Shown in pieces: positions 1 to 8,117 of a DNA stretch of 33,174 bases; the stretch's first letter is position 1, and each line of letters begins with the position of its first letter. The translations under genes were made by a program, and so were the position numbers. Where the stretch lies: positions 1 through 33,174 of the forward strand of contig NZ_LGLN01000008.1 of assembly GCF_001293775.1 (NCBI RefSeq). Direction: 5' to 3'. The notes under the pieces are model-generated. The model made no database searches and was not told the origin of the DNA. It worked only from the letters and a program-made list of their open reading frames with translations. The stretch is from Pseudomonas syringae pv. cilantro. GTDB lineage: Bacteria; Pseudomonadota; Gammaproteobacteria; Pseudomonadales; Pseudomonadaceae.

Positions 1-175
1 GAAGTCCCAGCAGGCGTTCAAGATCCAGTGACAGGCGCTCGCTGACCAGTTCCAGCGTGAAGCAGAAGGGCTGGTTGATGGCTTCATGGCCGGTGAAGGC
101 AAGGACTTGAAAGTCGTGGTCTATATCATCGGGGCTTGGTCTAAAGCTAATCAGGTGACTCATTTCGGACTGCAT
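1..175 (-). CDS. vgrG: VgrG (TssI), N-terminal part only
   Basis: This is the first 58 residues of a T6SS spike protein; the gene runs off the left edge of the window. The reverse-strand frame opens at ATG 175 (an in-frame ATG also lies at 163) and reads without a stop to base 1. The text HDFQVLAFTGHEAINQPFCF followed by LELVSERLSLDLERLLG is the typical VgrG start, equivalent to the gp27-like base of the spike. VgrG trimers cap the Hcp tube and carry effectors. It lies 69 nt downstream of hcp on the same strand, so the two are probably co-transcribed. The ribosome binding site is weak (AGAG about 7 nt upstream of ATG 175). Any C-terminal effector extension lies outside the window. Family assignment is confident. 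Confidence 0.85.
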   Translation of the reverse strand, partial: MQSEMSHLISFRPSPDDIDHDFQVLAFTGHEAINQPFCFTLELVSERLSLDLERLLGL

Positions 176-204
176 GAGTTTCTCTGTCTGTCAGGCAAGA
201 AGGG

Positions 205-234
205 TACCCCATCGATCTGCAGATCGATGGGGTA
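205..234. repeat. perfect 30-bp palindrome between hcp and vgrG
   Basis: Two 15-nt arms (205-219 and 220-234) are exact reverse complements with no spacer; the arms begin TACCCC and the centre is CTGCAG. In the hcp-vgrG transcript this folds into a long hairpin 10 nt after the hcp stop. On the minus strand the following bases are CCCTTCTTG, not a clean U-tract, so it is a poor classical terminator. A role as 3' stabiliser or partial terminator that sets a high Hcp:VgrG ratio is inference. Confidence 0.7.
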
Positions 235-244
235 AAGCTACAGA

Positions 245-760
245 TCAACCTCGGGCTGATTTGCCCCACTTATCGGAACCTTCTGTATTAGAAGTTACAT
301 GAGTTTCTACGATGTCACGATAACTGAAATGTACATCTTGCAAGTGTTCAAGATGTGATCTTTCAGAGGCTTGGCGAGTAGGGGTGTGCTTATTAATGGC
401 AACAATTCTGGCGTCTTTCAGGGTGGTCGTATAATAATGTTGTTTGATACCGTTAGCCATGCGATAGAAGGCTATTGTCACTTCTTCCAATTCTTCTTCC
501 TGGACGAAGGCCTGTAATAACAATGGTGATGCCTTGTCAAAAGATTTTGTGATGCGCACGGGTTTGTGTACGCGTAGACCTGTGCTGTTGCCTGAATGAG
601 GATCGTGAGGAACCGTCATTTCGTGATGGTAATCATGAAGGATCGATTCGTCTCGATGATCTTCCTGATAATCTCCACCCACAGATTCTTTGGCAGAGGC
701 ATCCTTGGTTATAAGGCCTTGAATTTTTCCTTTGACTGTCAGGTAAGCAAGTATTGACAT
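245..760 (-). CDS. hcp: Hcp, T6SS inner-tube protein (TssD)
   Basis: This gene encodes a 171-residue Hcp-family protein, the ring-forming subunit of the secreted T6SS tube. The N-terminus (MSILAYLTVKGKIQGLIT) and later blocks such as GLRVHKPVRITKSFDKASPLL, YYTTTLKDARIV and FSYRDI follow the family pattern of beta strands ending in the SYRDI-type motif. I chose ATG 760 because AGGAGA sits 6 nt upstream; ATG 766 is in frame but almost abuts that site. The first gene of a minus-strand unit with vgrG, it is divergent from tssA and preceded by a candidate sigma-54 promoter at 828-843. The C-terminal tail is slightly longer than in the shortest Hcp proteins. The linked core cluster suggests it is the cognate tube protein. 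Confidence 0.88.
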   Translation of the reverse strand: MSILAYLTVKGKIQGLITKDASAKESVGGDYQEDHRDESILHDYHHEMTVPHDPHSGNSTGLRVHKPVRITKSFDKASPLLLQAFVQEEELEEVTIAFYRMANGIKQHYYTTTLKDARIVAINKHTPTRQASERSHLEHLQDVHFSYRDIVETHVTSNTEGSDKWGKSARG

Positions 761-827
761 GAACATTCTCCTGAAGATTGGTAGGCACTACGCAACGAGA
801 TGTTGATGCGCAGCACCCTACTTCTCT

Positions 828-843
828 AACAAATAACGTGCCA
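828..843 (-). promoter_or_regulatory. candidate sigma-54 promoter of hcp-vgrG
   Basis: The minus strand reads TGGCACG, four bases, then TTGTT. This matches the -24 box of the sigma-54 consensus fully and the -12 box except T for C (GG-N10-GT instead of GG-N10-GC). It lies about 68 nt upstream of the hcp start, a normal leader length. The cluster encodes its own sigma-54 activator at 10717-12243, which makes this promoter type expected. Not proven. Confidence 0.6.
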
Positions 844-1058
844 GCTTTGTGCTGGGCCAAGGTTTGCGAGGGTTTGAAGTTTGCTCATCGCGTCGCCACC
901 AGGTTTTACAGATTTTCATGAGAAAATTGCGCAACTACTTGCTCAGCTGAAATCCATTTTCTGCGCAGAAGGATTCGAGTACTGTTTCCGGTGCGCTTAG
1001 ATTTTCCATTAAGGATGTTCTCATAAAAGGTGCGCAAAAAACTGCGCATCTTACGATG

Positions 1059-1072
1059 GGCAGTGTGTGAGC
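1059..1072 (+). promoter_or_regulatory. possible sigma-54 promoter of the tssA operon
   Basis: GG (1059-1060), ten bases, then GC (1071-1072) followed by a run of eight T. The GGCA part of the -24 box is present, while the -12 box is GAGC rather than TTGC. It lies about 190 nt upstream of tssA. It is the best GG-N10-GC match I found on the plus strand of this gap, but clearly weaker than the hcp promoter. Confidence 0.35.
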
Positions 1073-1259
1073 TTTTTTTTGTATTGCACTTGCTAGTACG
1101 TCCTACATTTCTAACTGGATGCGCGTAGGAAATTTCTGAAAGATTTCGGCGTGCCAATTTTCGACTTGTTTGTTCTGAAGGGTGTGGATAAAGTTGGCCC
1201 GGCTTCTTTATCAGGTCTGCCAATCTAAACGTTTAACTGCTGATGTCGGAGGGTGTTTG

Positions 1260-2807
1260 ATGGCTTTTCTAGATAATCTGACCATCCACTATCAGGAAGT
1301 CGCCCAGCATCCAGTATCAGATCAAGATTATTCAGGCCAGAACATACGCTTCTCGACCCTGTTTGAATCCTTGGAGCAAGAATTGGGCGGTGCGCAGTCA
1401 ATTTTGGGGGCTTTAACTATTGACTGGCCCAAAATCAGAGAAGGCAGCGAGTATATTCTTGTCAGTCAATCCAAGGATCTGCGGGTCGCCAGCTGGCTTG
1501 CCTGGGCGTTGTATGAGTGTGAGTCTTTTGCGGGGCTAGTGGCAGGTTTGGGGCTTATCCATCATCTCTGCGAACGTCACTGGCAGGTGTTGCACCCAAG
1601 GAAGGTGCGAACCCGGTCTGCTGCCATTGCATGGCTGGTACTCAGGCTCGAAAAGGTGTTGGTAGAAGATGTGTCTATCGCCAACCAGCTTACCGTCTTT
1701 CAACAGCTGGCAAAGTATCTGGACCGGCTGGACGAGATATTGGGTGGCCATTTGGGCGACGATGCACCATTGCTGCTGCCTTTGCGCAGAAGGCTGGCAC
1801 GCATGATCGAGCGTGCGCTGCACGCTGAAAAAGAGCCCGTCACAGTGGTCGAGCACGTCAAAAAGGTGGCTGCCCAGCTGTTTTCAAGCAGTCCCCTTGT
1901 TGAAAACGAGAAAGATGCTCAGCGTGCCTCAAACTCTCTGGATGAAACTGCGCGTGATCTCTGCAAATGGTGGCTGAAACAAAAAACGACTGACCCGCGC
2001 GCATTTCGCCTTGCTCGGGCAATTGCATGGCTCGCCATCGACTGTACTCCCGAGTGCAATGCACAAAAAATAACGCAGTTACGTGGGCTGTCTGTAGAAA
2101 AACCAAGACATTACCAAGAGCGATTCGAGCAGGGCCTTTACGCAGATCTGATCGTGAATGTTGAAGCGAGCCTGATGTCTGCACCCTTCTGGTTTGATGG
2201 CCAGCGTTTAGTCTGGGGCTGTCTGAATGCTTTGGATGCGACAGCGGCCCTACATGAAGTTGAGGCGCACTTGGCGTCACTGCTGAAACGAATTCCGGAA
2301 GTCACTGAGTTGCGTTTTCACGATGGCACACCCTTCGCAAATGCCGAAACGTTAGCGTGGATAGACGCTCATATCATGCCCCCGGTGGTCTCCGTTCAGC
2401 ACCGATGTGAGACAGACGGAATATCCGGACTGCCTGAATGGGAGGTTGTTTATGAAGAACTTGTATCCGGTTTGCAGGTGGGCGGGTTCAAGCCTGCCGT
2501 GCAGATTCTGAACCAGCACTTGCACACTGCCAAAGGCGGAAGAGAACGTTTTTTCTGGAGGCTGTGTCTCGCTCGTTTATGTCATCAGGCGAAAGAATAC
2601 TCGTTGGCAAAAATTCAGCTTGAATTTCTCGATGGGCAACTTCAATCCTCCAGTTTGCATGAGTGGGAACCAGCGGTTTTTCTTGATGTATCACGCTTGC
2701 TGTATGACTGCTACGAACGGCTGCCTCAAAGTGACAAGTCAATAAATCGTAAAGAAGAGCTTTATCAAAGACTGTGTCATTACGACATCGAAAGATTAAT
2801 CGCGTAG
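1260..2807 (+). CDS. tssA: TssA, T6SS cap/assembly protein (ImpA_N, VasJ type)
   Basis: The 515-residue product belongs to the TssA group with an N-terminal ImpA_N domain and a VasJ-like C-terminal domain (VC_A0119 family). The ImpA_N signature runs over residues about 30-130 (DWPKIREGSEYILVSQSKDL, then RVASWLAWALYECESFAGLV, then RHWQVLHP). The C-terminal 100 residues (FFWRLCLARLCHQAKEYSLA and WEPAVFLDVSRLLYDCY) fit the VasJ end. TssA proteins organise baseplate and tail-sheath assembly. ATG 1260 was chosen over an upstream in-frame GTG at 1182 because CGGAGGG lies just before it. It is the first gene of the long plus-strand operon; tssB follows after 35 nt. Confidence 0.88.
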   Translation: MAFLDNLTIHYQEVAQHPVSDQDYSGQNIRFSTLFESLEQELGGAQSILGALTIDWPKIREGSEYILVSQSKDLRVASWLAWALYECESFAGLVAGLGLIHHLCERHWQVLHPRKVRTRSAAIAWLVLRLEKVLVEDVSIANQLTVFQQLAKYLDRLDEILGGHLGDDAPLLLPLRRRLARMIERALHAEKEPVTVVEHVKKVAAQLFSSSPLVENEKDAQRASNSLDETARDLCKWWLKQKTTDPRAFRLARAIAWLAIDCTPECNAQKITQLRGLSVEKPRHYQERFEQGLYADLIVNVEASLMSAPFWFDGQRLVWGCLNALDATAALHEVEAHLASLLKRIPEVTELRFHDGTPFANAETLAWIDAHIMPPVVSVQHRCETDGISGLPEWEVVYEELVSGLQVGGFKPAVQILNQHLHTAKGGRERFFWRLCLARLCHQAKEYSLAKIQLEFLDGQLQSSSLHEWEPAVFLDVSRLLYDCYERLPQSDKSINRKEELYQRLCHYDIERLIA

Positions 2808-2842
2808 CAACGTCCAACTGAAACAGCCTGGAGAAAAGGGCA

Positions 2843-3340
2843 ATGGCCAAAGAAGGCTCGGTAGCACCCAAAGAACGGATTAACATCACGTTCAAGCCCG
2901 CTATTGCAGGGGCTCAGGAAGAAATAGAACTGCCGCTTAAACTGCTGGTGTTAGGCGACTTTACACAGCGAGTTGACGAGCGCAAGCTTGAAAATCGTAA
3001 AGCGATCAGCATCGACAAGAATAATTTTAACGATGTGATGGCCAAGCAAGAGCTGGAACTTGTCATGAGTGTTCCTAACCGCCTGCAGCCTGATAGCGAG
3101 ATTGACGATCTGCCCGTCAGCATCAGGGTCGCCTCAATGAAAGACTTCAATCCGGCCAGTCTGGTGGAGCAAATTCCTGAACTGAAAAAGTTGATGGAAT
3201 TGCGCAATGCACTGATGGCGCTCAAAGGCCCGCTGGGTAATACGCCCGCTTTTCGCAAAGCGATCGAGAGCGTCCTGGCCGATACGGACTCACGTAACAG
3301 CGTGCTGACTGAGTTGGGTCTGAGCACCGGAGCGCAGTAG
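2843..3340 (+). CDS. tssB: TssB, small contractile sheath subunit (VipA)
   Basis: The 165-residue product is a VipA-family protein. It has the conserved N-terminal ERINITFKPA segment, the strand LPLKLLVLGDFT at about residues 30-41, and the usual helical C-terminal half (LRNALMALKGPLGNTPAFRK). TssB pairs with TssC to form the cytoplasmic sheath whose contraction drives the Hcp tube outward, and its length is normal for the family. GGAG lies about 10 nt upstream of ATG 2843. tssC follows after 31 nt, the usual gene pair. Confidence 0.93.
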   Translation: MAKEGSVAPKERINITFKPAIAGAQEEIELPLKLLVLGDFTQRVDERKLENRKAISIDKNNFNDVMAKQELELVMSVPNRLQPDSEIDDLPVSIRVASMKDFNPASLVEQIPELKKLMELRNALMALKGPLGNTPAFRKAIESVLADTDSRNSVLTELGLSTGAQ

Positions 3341-3371
3341 TGCGTTTGAATTTATTGCAGGGGATTAGAGC

Positions 3372-4847
3372 ATGACCATGAAAGCTTCACCGCAAGCCAA
3401 TGTTGGCGAGTCTCAGTACGGGATTCTCGATCAGATTATTGCAGAAACCAGGCTGAGCCCCGGTGATGACGCCTATGACATTGCCAAGCGCGGTGTTGCT
3501 GCATTCATCGAAGAACTGTTGAAACCCCATAACAGTGCCGAGCCGGTAAAAAAGGCGTTGGTCGACCGGATGATTACGGATATCGACAGCAAGCTCAGTC
3601 GCCAGATGGATGAAATCCTCCATCACGCTGACTTTCGTGCGCTGGAGGCGTCCTGGCGCGGATTGCAGTTGCTGATCGAACGAACAGATTTCCGTGAAAA
3701 TATCAAAGTCGAGCTGTTGAGTATTTCCAGGCAGGACTTGTTGGAGGATTTCGAGGACTCGCCTGAAGTGGTCCAGTCGGGCCTTTACAAGCATGTCTAC
3801 ACCGCGGAGTACGGGCAGTTTGGCGGCAATCCTGTCGGTGCCATCATCGCCGATTATTTTTTCTCCCCAAGTGCTCCCGACGTCAAAACGATGCAATACG
3901 TCTCCAGCGTCGCCTGCATGGCGCACGCGCCTTTCATTGCGGCTGCGGGGCCAGGCTTCTTCGGGCTGGAGCAGTTTACCGGCCTGCCTGATATCAAGGA
4001 TCTGAGAGATCATTTCGAGGGCCCCCAGTTCGCCAAGTGGCAGAGTTTCCGTCAGCAGGAGGACGCTCGTTATTTCGCGCTGACGGTGCCGCGCTTCCTG
4101 CTGCGTGCTCCGTACGAGCCTGAGGAAAACCCGGTAAAAACGTTTGCCTACAGAGAAAATGTCGCCAACGATCACGAGCATTACCTGTGGGGTAATACTG
4201 CCTACGCGTTCGCGACAAAGCTGACAGACAGCTTTGCAAAGTTCCGGTGGTGTCCCAACATCATTGGTCCGTTGAGTGGCGGTGCTGTCGAAGACCTGCC
4301 GTTGCATCACTTCCACAGCATGGGTGAAATCGAAACCAAGATCCCGACCGAAGTATTCGTCTCCGACCGCCGTGAATACGAACTGGCTGACGAGGGGTTC
4401 ATCGCATTGACCATGCGCAAAGGGAGCGACAACGCCGCCTTCTTTTCCGCAAGCTCGGTGCAGAAGCCGAAGTTTTTCGGCAATAGCCCGGAAGGCAAGA
4501 CAGCCGAACTTAATTACAAGCTGGGCACACAGTTGCCTTACATGATGGTTGTCAACCGGCTGGCTCACTATCTCAAGGTATTGCAGCGCGAACAGATCGG
4601 CTCGTGGAAAGAGCGTACAGACCTGGAAGTTCAGCTCAATAAGTGGATTCGTCAGTACATTGCCGATCAGGACAATCCAAGTGCCGACGTTCGTGGCAGA
4701 CGGCCGTTGCGCAATGCGCAGATCATTGTCAGCGATGTTGAAGGTGATCCGGGCTGGTACCGCGTCAGTTTGAATGTTCGCCCTCATTTCAAATACATGG
4801 GTGCTGACTTTACGCTGTCTTTGGTTGGCAAGATGGACAAGGACTGA
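3372..4847 (+). CDS. tssC: TssC, large contractile sheath subunit (VipB)
   Basis: The 491-residue product is a VipB-family protein. Recognisable blocks are the N-terminal helical region ending in FRALEASWRGLQLLIERTDF, the central GNPVGAIIADYFFSPSAPDV, and the C-terminal ADVRGRRPLRNAQIIVSDVE with the final VRPHFKYMGADFTLSLVGK. The length is normal. It copolymerises with TssB around the Hcp tube and is disassembled by ClpV. AGGGG precedes ATG 3372; an alternative in-frame ATG lies at 3378. tssE starts 12 nt downstream. Confidence 0.95.
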   Translation: MTMKASPQANVGESQYGILDQIIAETRLSPGDDAYDIAKRGVAAFIEELLKPHNSAEPVKKALVDRMITDIDSKLSRQMDEILHHADFRALEASWRGLQLLIERTDFRENIKVELLSISRQDLLEDFEDSPEVVQSGLYKHVYTAEYGQFGGNPVGAIIADYFFSPSAPDVKTMQYVSSVACMAHAPFIAAAGPGFFGLEQFTGLPDIKDLRDHFEGPQFAKWQSFRQQEDARYFALTVPRFLLRAPYEPEENPVKTFAYRENVANDHEHYLWGNTAYAFATKLTDSFAKFRWCPNIIGPLSGGAVEDLPLHHFHSMGEIETKIPTEVFVSDRREYELADEGFIALTMRKGSDNAAFFSASSVQKPKFFGNSPEGKTAELNYKLGTQLPYMMVVNRLAHYLKVLQREQIGSWKERTDLEVQLNKWIRQYIADQDNPSADVRGRRPLRNAQIIVSDVEGDPGWYRVSLNVRPHFKYMGADFTLSLVGKMDKD

Positions 4848-4859
4848 CGAGACAACACT

Positions 4860-5261
4860 ATGAACGCTCGCGGTAGCCTTTTCGAACGCCTCGCCGATCA
4901 GACAACGCCTGATATTGACGATGAACAGCGATTGATGAGTTCGATAGCCGCTCATGTGTCGAAAATGCTGGGTACCCGCGCAGGCAGCGTGAAAATGCTG
5001 CCAGATTATGGGTTGCCTGACCTTAACGATATAAGCCTGAGTTCGCATGAGGCGTCAAGACAGTCACGGGCAGCCATCGAAGAGGTTATCCGTACTTATG
5101 AGCCGCGTCTTTTCGACGTGCATGTCATGCCTGACGAAAGTAGAGGTTGCCCGCTAAAGCGACGGTTCTCTATTGGCGCCTGTGTAGAGATAAATGGAAT
5201 CAGAAAGTCGGTCAGGCTTTTTGCAACCCTGAGTGGCAATGGTCAAGTGCGTATCGAGTAA
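4860..5261 (+). CDS. tssE: TssE, gp25-like baseplate protein
   Basis: The 133-residue product is the T6SS homologue of phage T4 gp25. The N-terminal SLFERLADQ and the DYGLPDLNDISL motif (residues about 51-60) are typical, followed by the gp25 core (IEEVIRTYEPRLFDVHV) and the strand-rich end. TssE joins TssF, TssG and TssK in the wedge of the baseplate and primes sheath growth. The gene is complete. An 88-nt A+T-rich gap follows before tssF, the longest gap among the structural genes from tssA to clpV; no clear internal promoter was seen there. Confidence 0.9.
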   Translation: MNARGSLFERLADQTTPDIDDEQRLMSSIAAHVSKMLGTRAGSVKMLPDYGLPDLNDISLSSHEASRQSRAAIEEVIRTYEPRLFDVHVMPDESRGCPLKRRFSIGACVEINGIRKSVRLFATLSGNGQVRIE

Positions 5262-5349
5262 ATCGATATCAACAGATTTTTAAATAATACCGTGTGTTTT
5301 TGGGCGTTGGTTTTGTGGCCGTTTTACAATTCGGTCGGGTAGGTAGCCG

Positions 5350-7137
5350 TTGTCATTCAATCACTATTATCAAGACGAGCTGATGGCTCTTCGTCAATCA
5401 GGGCGACGCTTTGCTGATCGCAATCCTGCATTGGCGCCTTTTCTGGGGCAGGGCAGTCAGGATCCGGACGTCGAGCGGTTACTGGAGGGCTTCGCTTTTT
5501 TAACGGGCCGTTTACGTCAGAAACTGGATGACGATTTACCCGAGTTGACTCACTCGCTCATGCAATTGTTGTGGCCGAACTACATGCGGCCCATGCCTGC
5601 CATGAGCATGTTGCAATTCGAGCCTTTGGCCACTGTGGGCCCCGGCCTTGTCGTCGAACGTGATACCCCGGTGGAAAGCGAACCTGTGAAGGGCCTGACC
5701 TGCCAGTTTCGCACTTGCTTTGCTACTGAGGTATTGCCATTGAAGATGGCAGGCGTTTCCTGCTCGGCCAGCGGAGGTACGGCGATACTGACGTTGCGTC
5801 TGAGCATGACGGGCGAGGGGCATCTGGGCGAACTGGAACTAAATCGGTTACGCCTGCATCTTGCAGGTGATCGTCACATCAGTCAGGCGCTCTATCTCGG
5901 TTTCATGCGCAAGTTGCAAGTTATCAAACTGTTGCCGTTTGACGGCCACGGCAATCCTTTGGTGACGGAAGACGGGCACCCCGCTGAGTTCAGCATCCCT
6001 GCAGATCACGTCTGCCCCGTCGGTTTTGCCGAGGACGAGGCGCTGATTCCCTATCCCCTGAATACCTTCCGCGGCTACCGCTACCTGCAAGAGTATTTTT
6101 GCTTTCCGGAAAAGTTTCTATTTGTCGATGTAAAGGGTCTGGATGCTATCAAGTCAATCAACCACGTGCTGTTGACGACGGCTCGTGGTTTTGAATTGGT
6201 GTTCGATATGCGTTGCGAGGATATGCAGCGTCTCAGGCCCACCCTTGAACATATCAGGCTGTACTGCACGCCCGTGGTGAATCTGTTCGAACAGGATGCC
6301 GTGCCGATCCAGGCTGACGCGCGTCTGGACGAATATCTGTTGATTCCCGATTACCCAGGGGAAGGCAACTGCGGTATCTATTCGGTGGATAAAGTCACTG
6401 GCTGGCAGCCAGGAGGCAAGGGCTATCAAAACTATGTGCCATTCGAATCGTTCGAGCATGATCCCGCTGTCGATGTGCAAAGCAACTCGCCGTATTACAG
6501 CGTTCGTCACCGTCATTCCATGCTCAATGACGGCCTTGATACGTTTTTAAGCTTCGACCTTCGTGGCGACCGAAAAAATGAAACCATCTCGATCGAGTTG
6601 ACCTGTACCAACCATAACTTGCCCCAGCAGATCAGGGCTGGCGGGATATGCAAGCCGTGCGATGACACGCCGGACTTCTTGCGATTCAGCAATATCACAC
6701 CCGCTACCAAAAGCTATGCGCCGCCCATCACCCGGGATTTTCTATGGCGGGTCATCAGCAATATGTCGCTGAATTATCTTTCTCTGGCGAGTGTGGAAGC
6801 CCTGAAAGTCATTCTCGAAACGTATGACCTGCCGCGTTACTACGACAAGCGCGCGGAAAGAGTCAGTCAGCACTTGTTGGGTGGACTCAGGGCTATCAGT
6901 CATCAGCACGTTGATCGTTTACACAATGGCCGACCGCTGCGTGGCGTAAAAACCGAATTGCTTATCGCACCAGACGAGTTCGCAGATGAGACCAGTCTGT
7001 TTCTGTTCGCCTCGGTCCTAAACGAATTCTTTGCGCTTTACGCCAGCTTGAATTCTTTCCATGAACTGCACGTGAAAACCGCTCAGGGAGGTGGTTACGA
7101 ATGGACGCCACGGATGGGACAGCAACCGCTGCTTTGA
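5350..7137 (+). CDS. tssF: TssF, baseplate wedge protein (VasA)
   Basis: The 595-residue product matches the TssF family from the first residue (SFNHYYQDELMALRQSGRRF, then ADRNPALAPFL) to the end. Family landmarks include LTGRLRQKLDDDLPELTHSL near residues 50-70 and YPLNTFRGYRYLQEYFCFPE near 240. The start is TTG at 5350; no ATG or GTG fits the conserved N-terminus, so the rare start codon is well supported. The upstream ribosome site is GGTAGG. TssF2-TssG forms the baseplate wedge with TssE. The 3' end overlaps tssG by 37 nt, suggesting translational coupling. Confidence 0.92.
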   Translation: MSFNHYYQDELMALRQSGRRFADRNPALAPFLGQGSQDPDVERLLEGFAFLTGRLRQKLDDDLPELTHSLMQLLWPNYMRPMPAMSMLQFEPLATVGPGLVVERDTPVESEPVKGLTCQFRTCFATEVLPLKMAGVSCSASGGTAILTLRLSMTGEGHLGELELNRLRLHLAGDRHISQALYLGFMRKLQVIKLLPFDGHGNPLVTEDGHPAEFSIPADHVCPVGFAEDEALIPYPLNTFRGYRYLQEYFCFPEKFLFVDVKGLDAIKSINHVLLTTARGFELVFDMRCEDMQRLRPTLEHIRLYCTPVVNLFEQDAVPIQADARLDEYLLIPDYPGEGNCGIYSVDKVTGWQPGGKGYQNYVPFESFEHDPAVDVQSNSPYYSVRHRHSMLNDGLDTFLSFDLRGDRKNETISIELTCTNHNLPQQIRAGGICKPCDDTPDFLRFSNITPATKSYAPPITRDFLWRVISNMSLNYLSLASVEALKVILETYDLPRYYDKRAERVSQHLLGGLRAISHQHVDRLHNGRPLRGVKTELLIAPDEFADETSLFLFASVLNEFFALYASLNSFHELHVKTAQGGGYEWTPRMGQQPLL

Positions 7138-8108
7138 TGGCTCTGCGCCAGAGTATTCGCGAGTATTCGATTTATCAGGCGATACCTCTGATCCTCGGGA
7201 TTTTACGTGATCTTCATCCGGACGCCGACGATGAACAGCTTCATGACTTTCTCGAACTACGAGCAAATTCCGGACTTGGATTTCCAGGTAGCGATATCGA
7301 GGACATGGCGTGTTTCGAGGAGCACGGGTGCCTGTATGTCCGCCTGCGTCTGAATATGATGAGTCTGGCAGGAGCAGATTCTCCCTTGCCGGCTTTTTAT
7401 GTCGAGCAAGCGCTGGGAGAGCGAGACAAGCCTAATGCGACCCGCGATTTTCTAGACGTTTTTAATCATCGTCTGCAGAAACTGATGGTGCCCGCTTGGC
7501 GAAAGTATCGCTACCACGCCGTTTTCAGCAGCGGCGCGACGGATCCGTTTTCCGAACAATTGTTCGCGTTGATCGGTTTGCATGGCGAGCGTCTCCGCGA
7601 AACGACCGAATTGAACTGGAAGCGGTTATTACCCTATCTGGGGCTGCTGAGCCTGCGCGCGCACTCGGCAGCGCTGATCGAGTCGGTGCTTCGTTATTAC
7701 TTCAAGCATGCCCGGTTATTCATCGAACAATGTGTAGAACGAGCGGTGGACATCAAAGCGCCTCAACTTAATCGCCTTGGAAAAGCGAACAGTCAGCTAG
7801 GGCGAAATGCGTTGCTGGGTAGCCGGGTGCCTGACCGGGCCGGCAAGTTCCGTATCCATATAAAACAGCTCGACTGGGACCGCTTCCATGAGTTCCTGCC
7901 CATCGGCCAGGGCTATCCGCCTTTGGGGGCCCTGGTGCGATTCACATTACGCGACCCGCTGGACTACGACATCTGTCTGGAACTCCTCAATGAAGACATC
8001 AGAGATCTACGCATCGGTCAATCGAACACCTGTCGGCTGGGTTGGACCAGTTGGCTGGGACGCGAGCATTCGTCGGGCCTAGTAACGCTCAACAGACCGA
8101 GTCATTAA
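7101..8108 (+). CDS. tssG: TssG, baseplate wedge protein (VasB)
   Basis: The 335-residue product is a TssG-family protein. The helical N-terminus (LMALRQSIREYSIYQAIPLI) and the C-terminal FHEFLPIGQGYPPLGALVRF, then LDYDICLELL, are typical. It binds two TssF copies in the wedge. ATG 7101 has a strong site (GGGAGG) about 9 nt upstream; ATG 7137, which overlaps the tssF stop, is an in-frame alternative that would shorten the protein by 12 residues. The gene is intact and clpV begins 9 nt after it. Confidence 0.9.
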   Translation: MDATDGTATAALMALRQSIREYSIYQAIPLILGILRDLHPDADDEQLHDFLELRANSGLGFPGSDIEDMACFEEHGCLYVRLRLNMMSLAGADSPLPAFYVEQALGERDKPNATRDFLDVFNHRLQKLMVPAWRKYRYHAVFSSGATDPFSEQLFALIGLHGERLRETTELNWKRLLPYLGLLSLRAHSAALIESVLRYYFKHARLFIEQCVERAVDIKAPQLNRLGKANSQLGRNALLGSRVPDRAGKFRIHIKQLDWDRFHEFLPIGQGYPPLGALVRFTLRDPLDYDICLELLNEDIRDLRIGQSNTCRLGWTSWLGREHSSGLVTLNRPSH

Positions 8109-8117
8109 GGACCCCTC

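Larger units (their letters stand above)
761..1259. promoter_or_regulatory. divergent regulatory region with seven TGCGC-core repeats
   Basis: This gap of about 500 bp separates hcp from tssA, is richer in A+T than its neighbours, and holds no credible gene. It carries TGCGC-core motifs at 806-813, 927-934, 961-968, 991-998, 1031-1037, 1042-1049 and 1119-1126; most contain the palindrome TGCGCA. By chance one would expect fewer than one such 5-mer on either strand in 320 bp. They lie between the two candidate sigma-54 promoters, as expected for enhancer sites of the cluster's activator. That role is inference. Confidence 0.45.

Noticed and set aside
3387..5048. 553-codon minus-strand open frame
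   Set aside because: It is antisense to tssC, whose family sequence is unmistakable.
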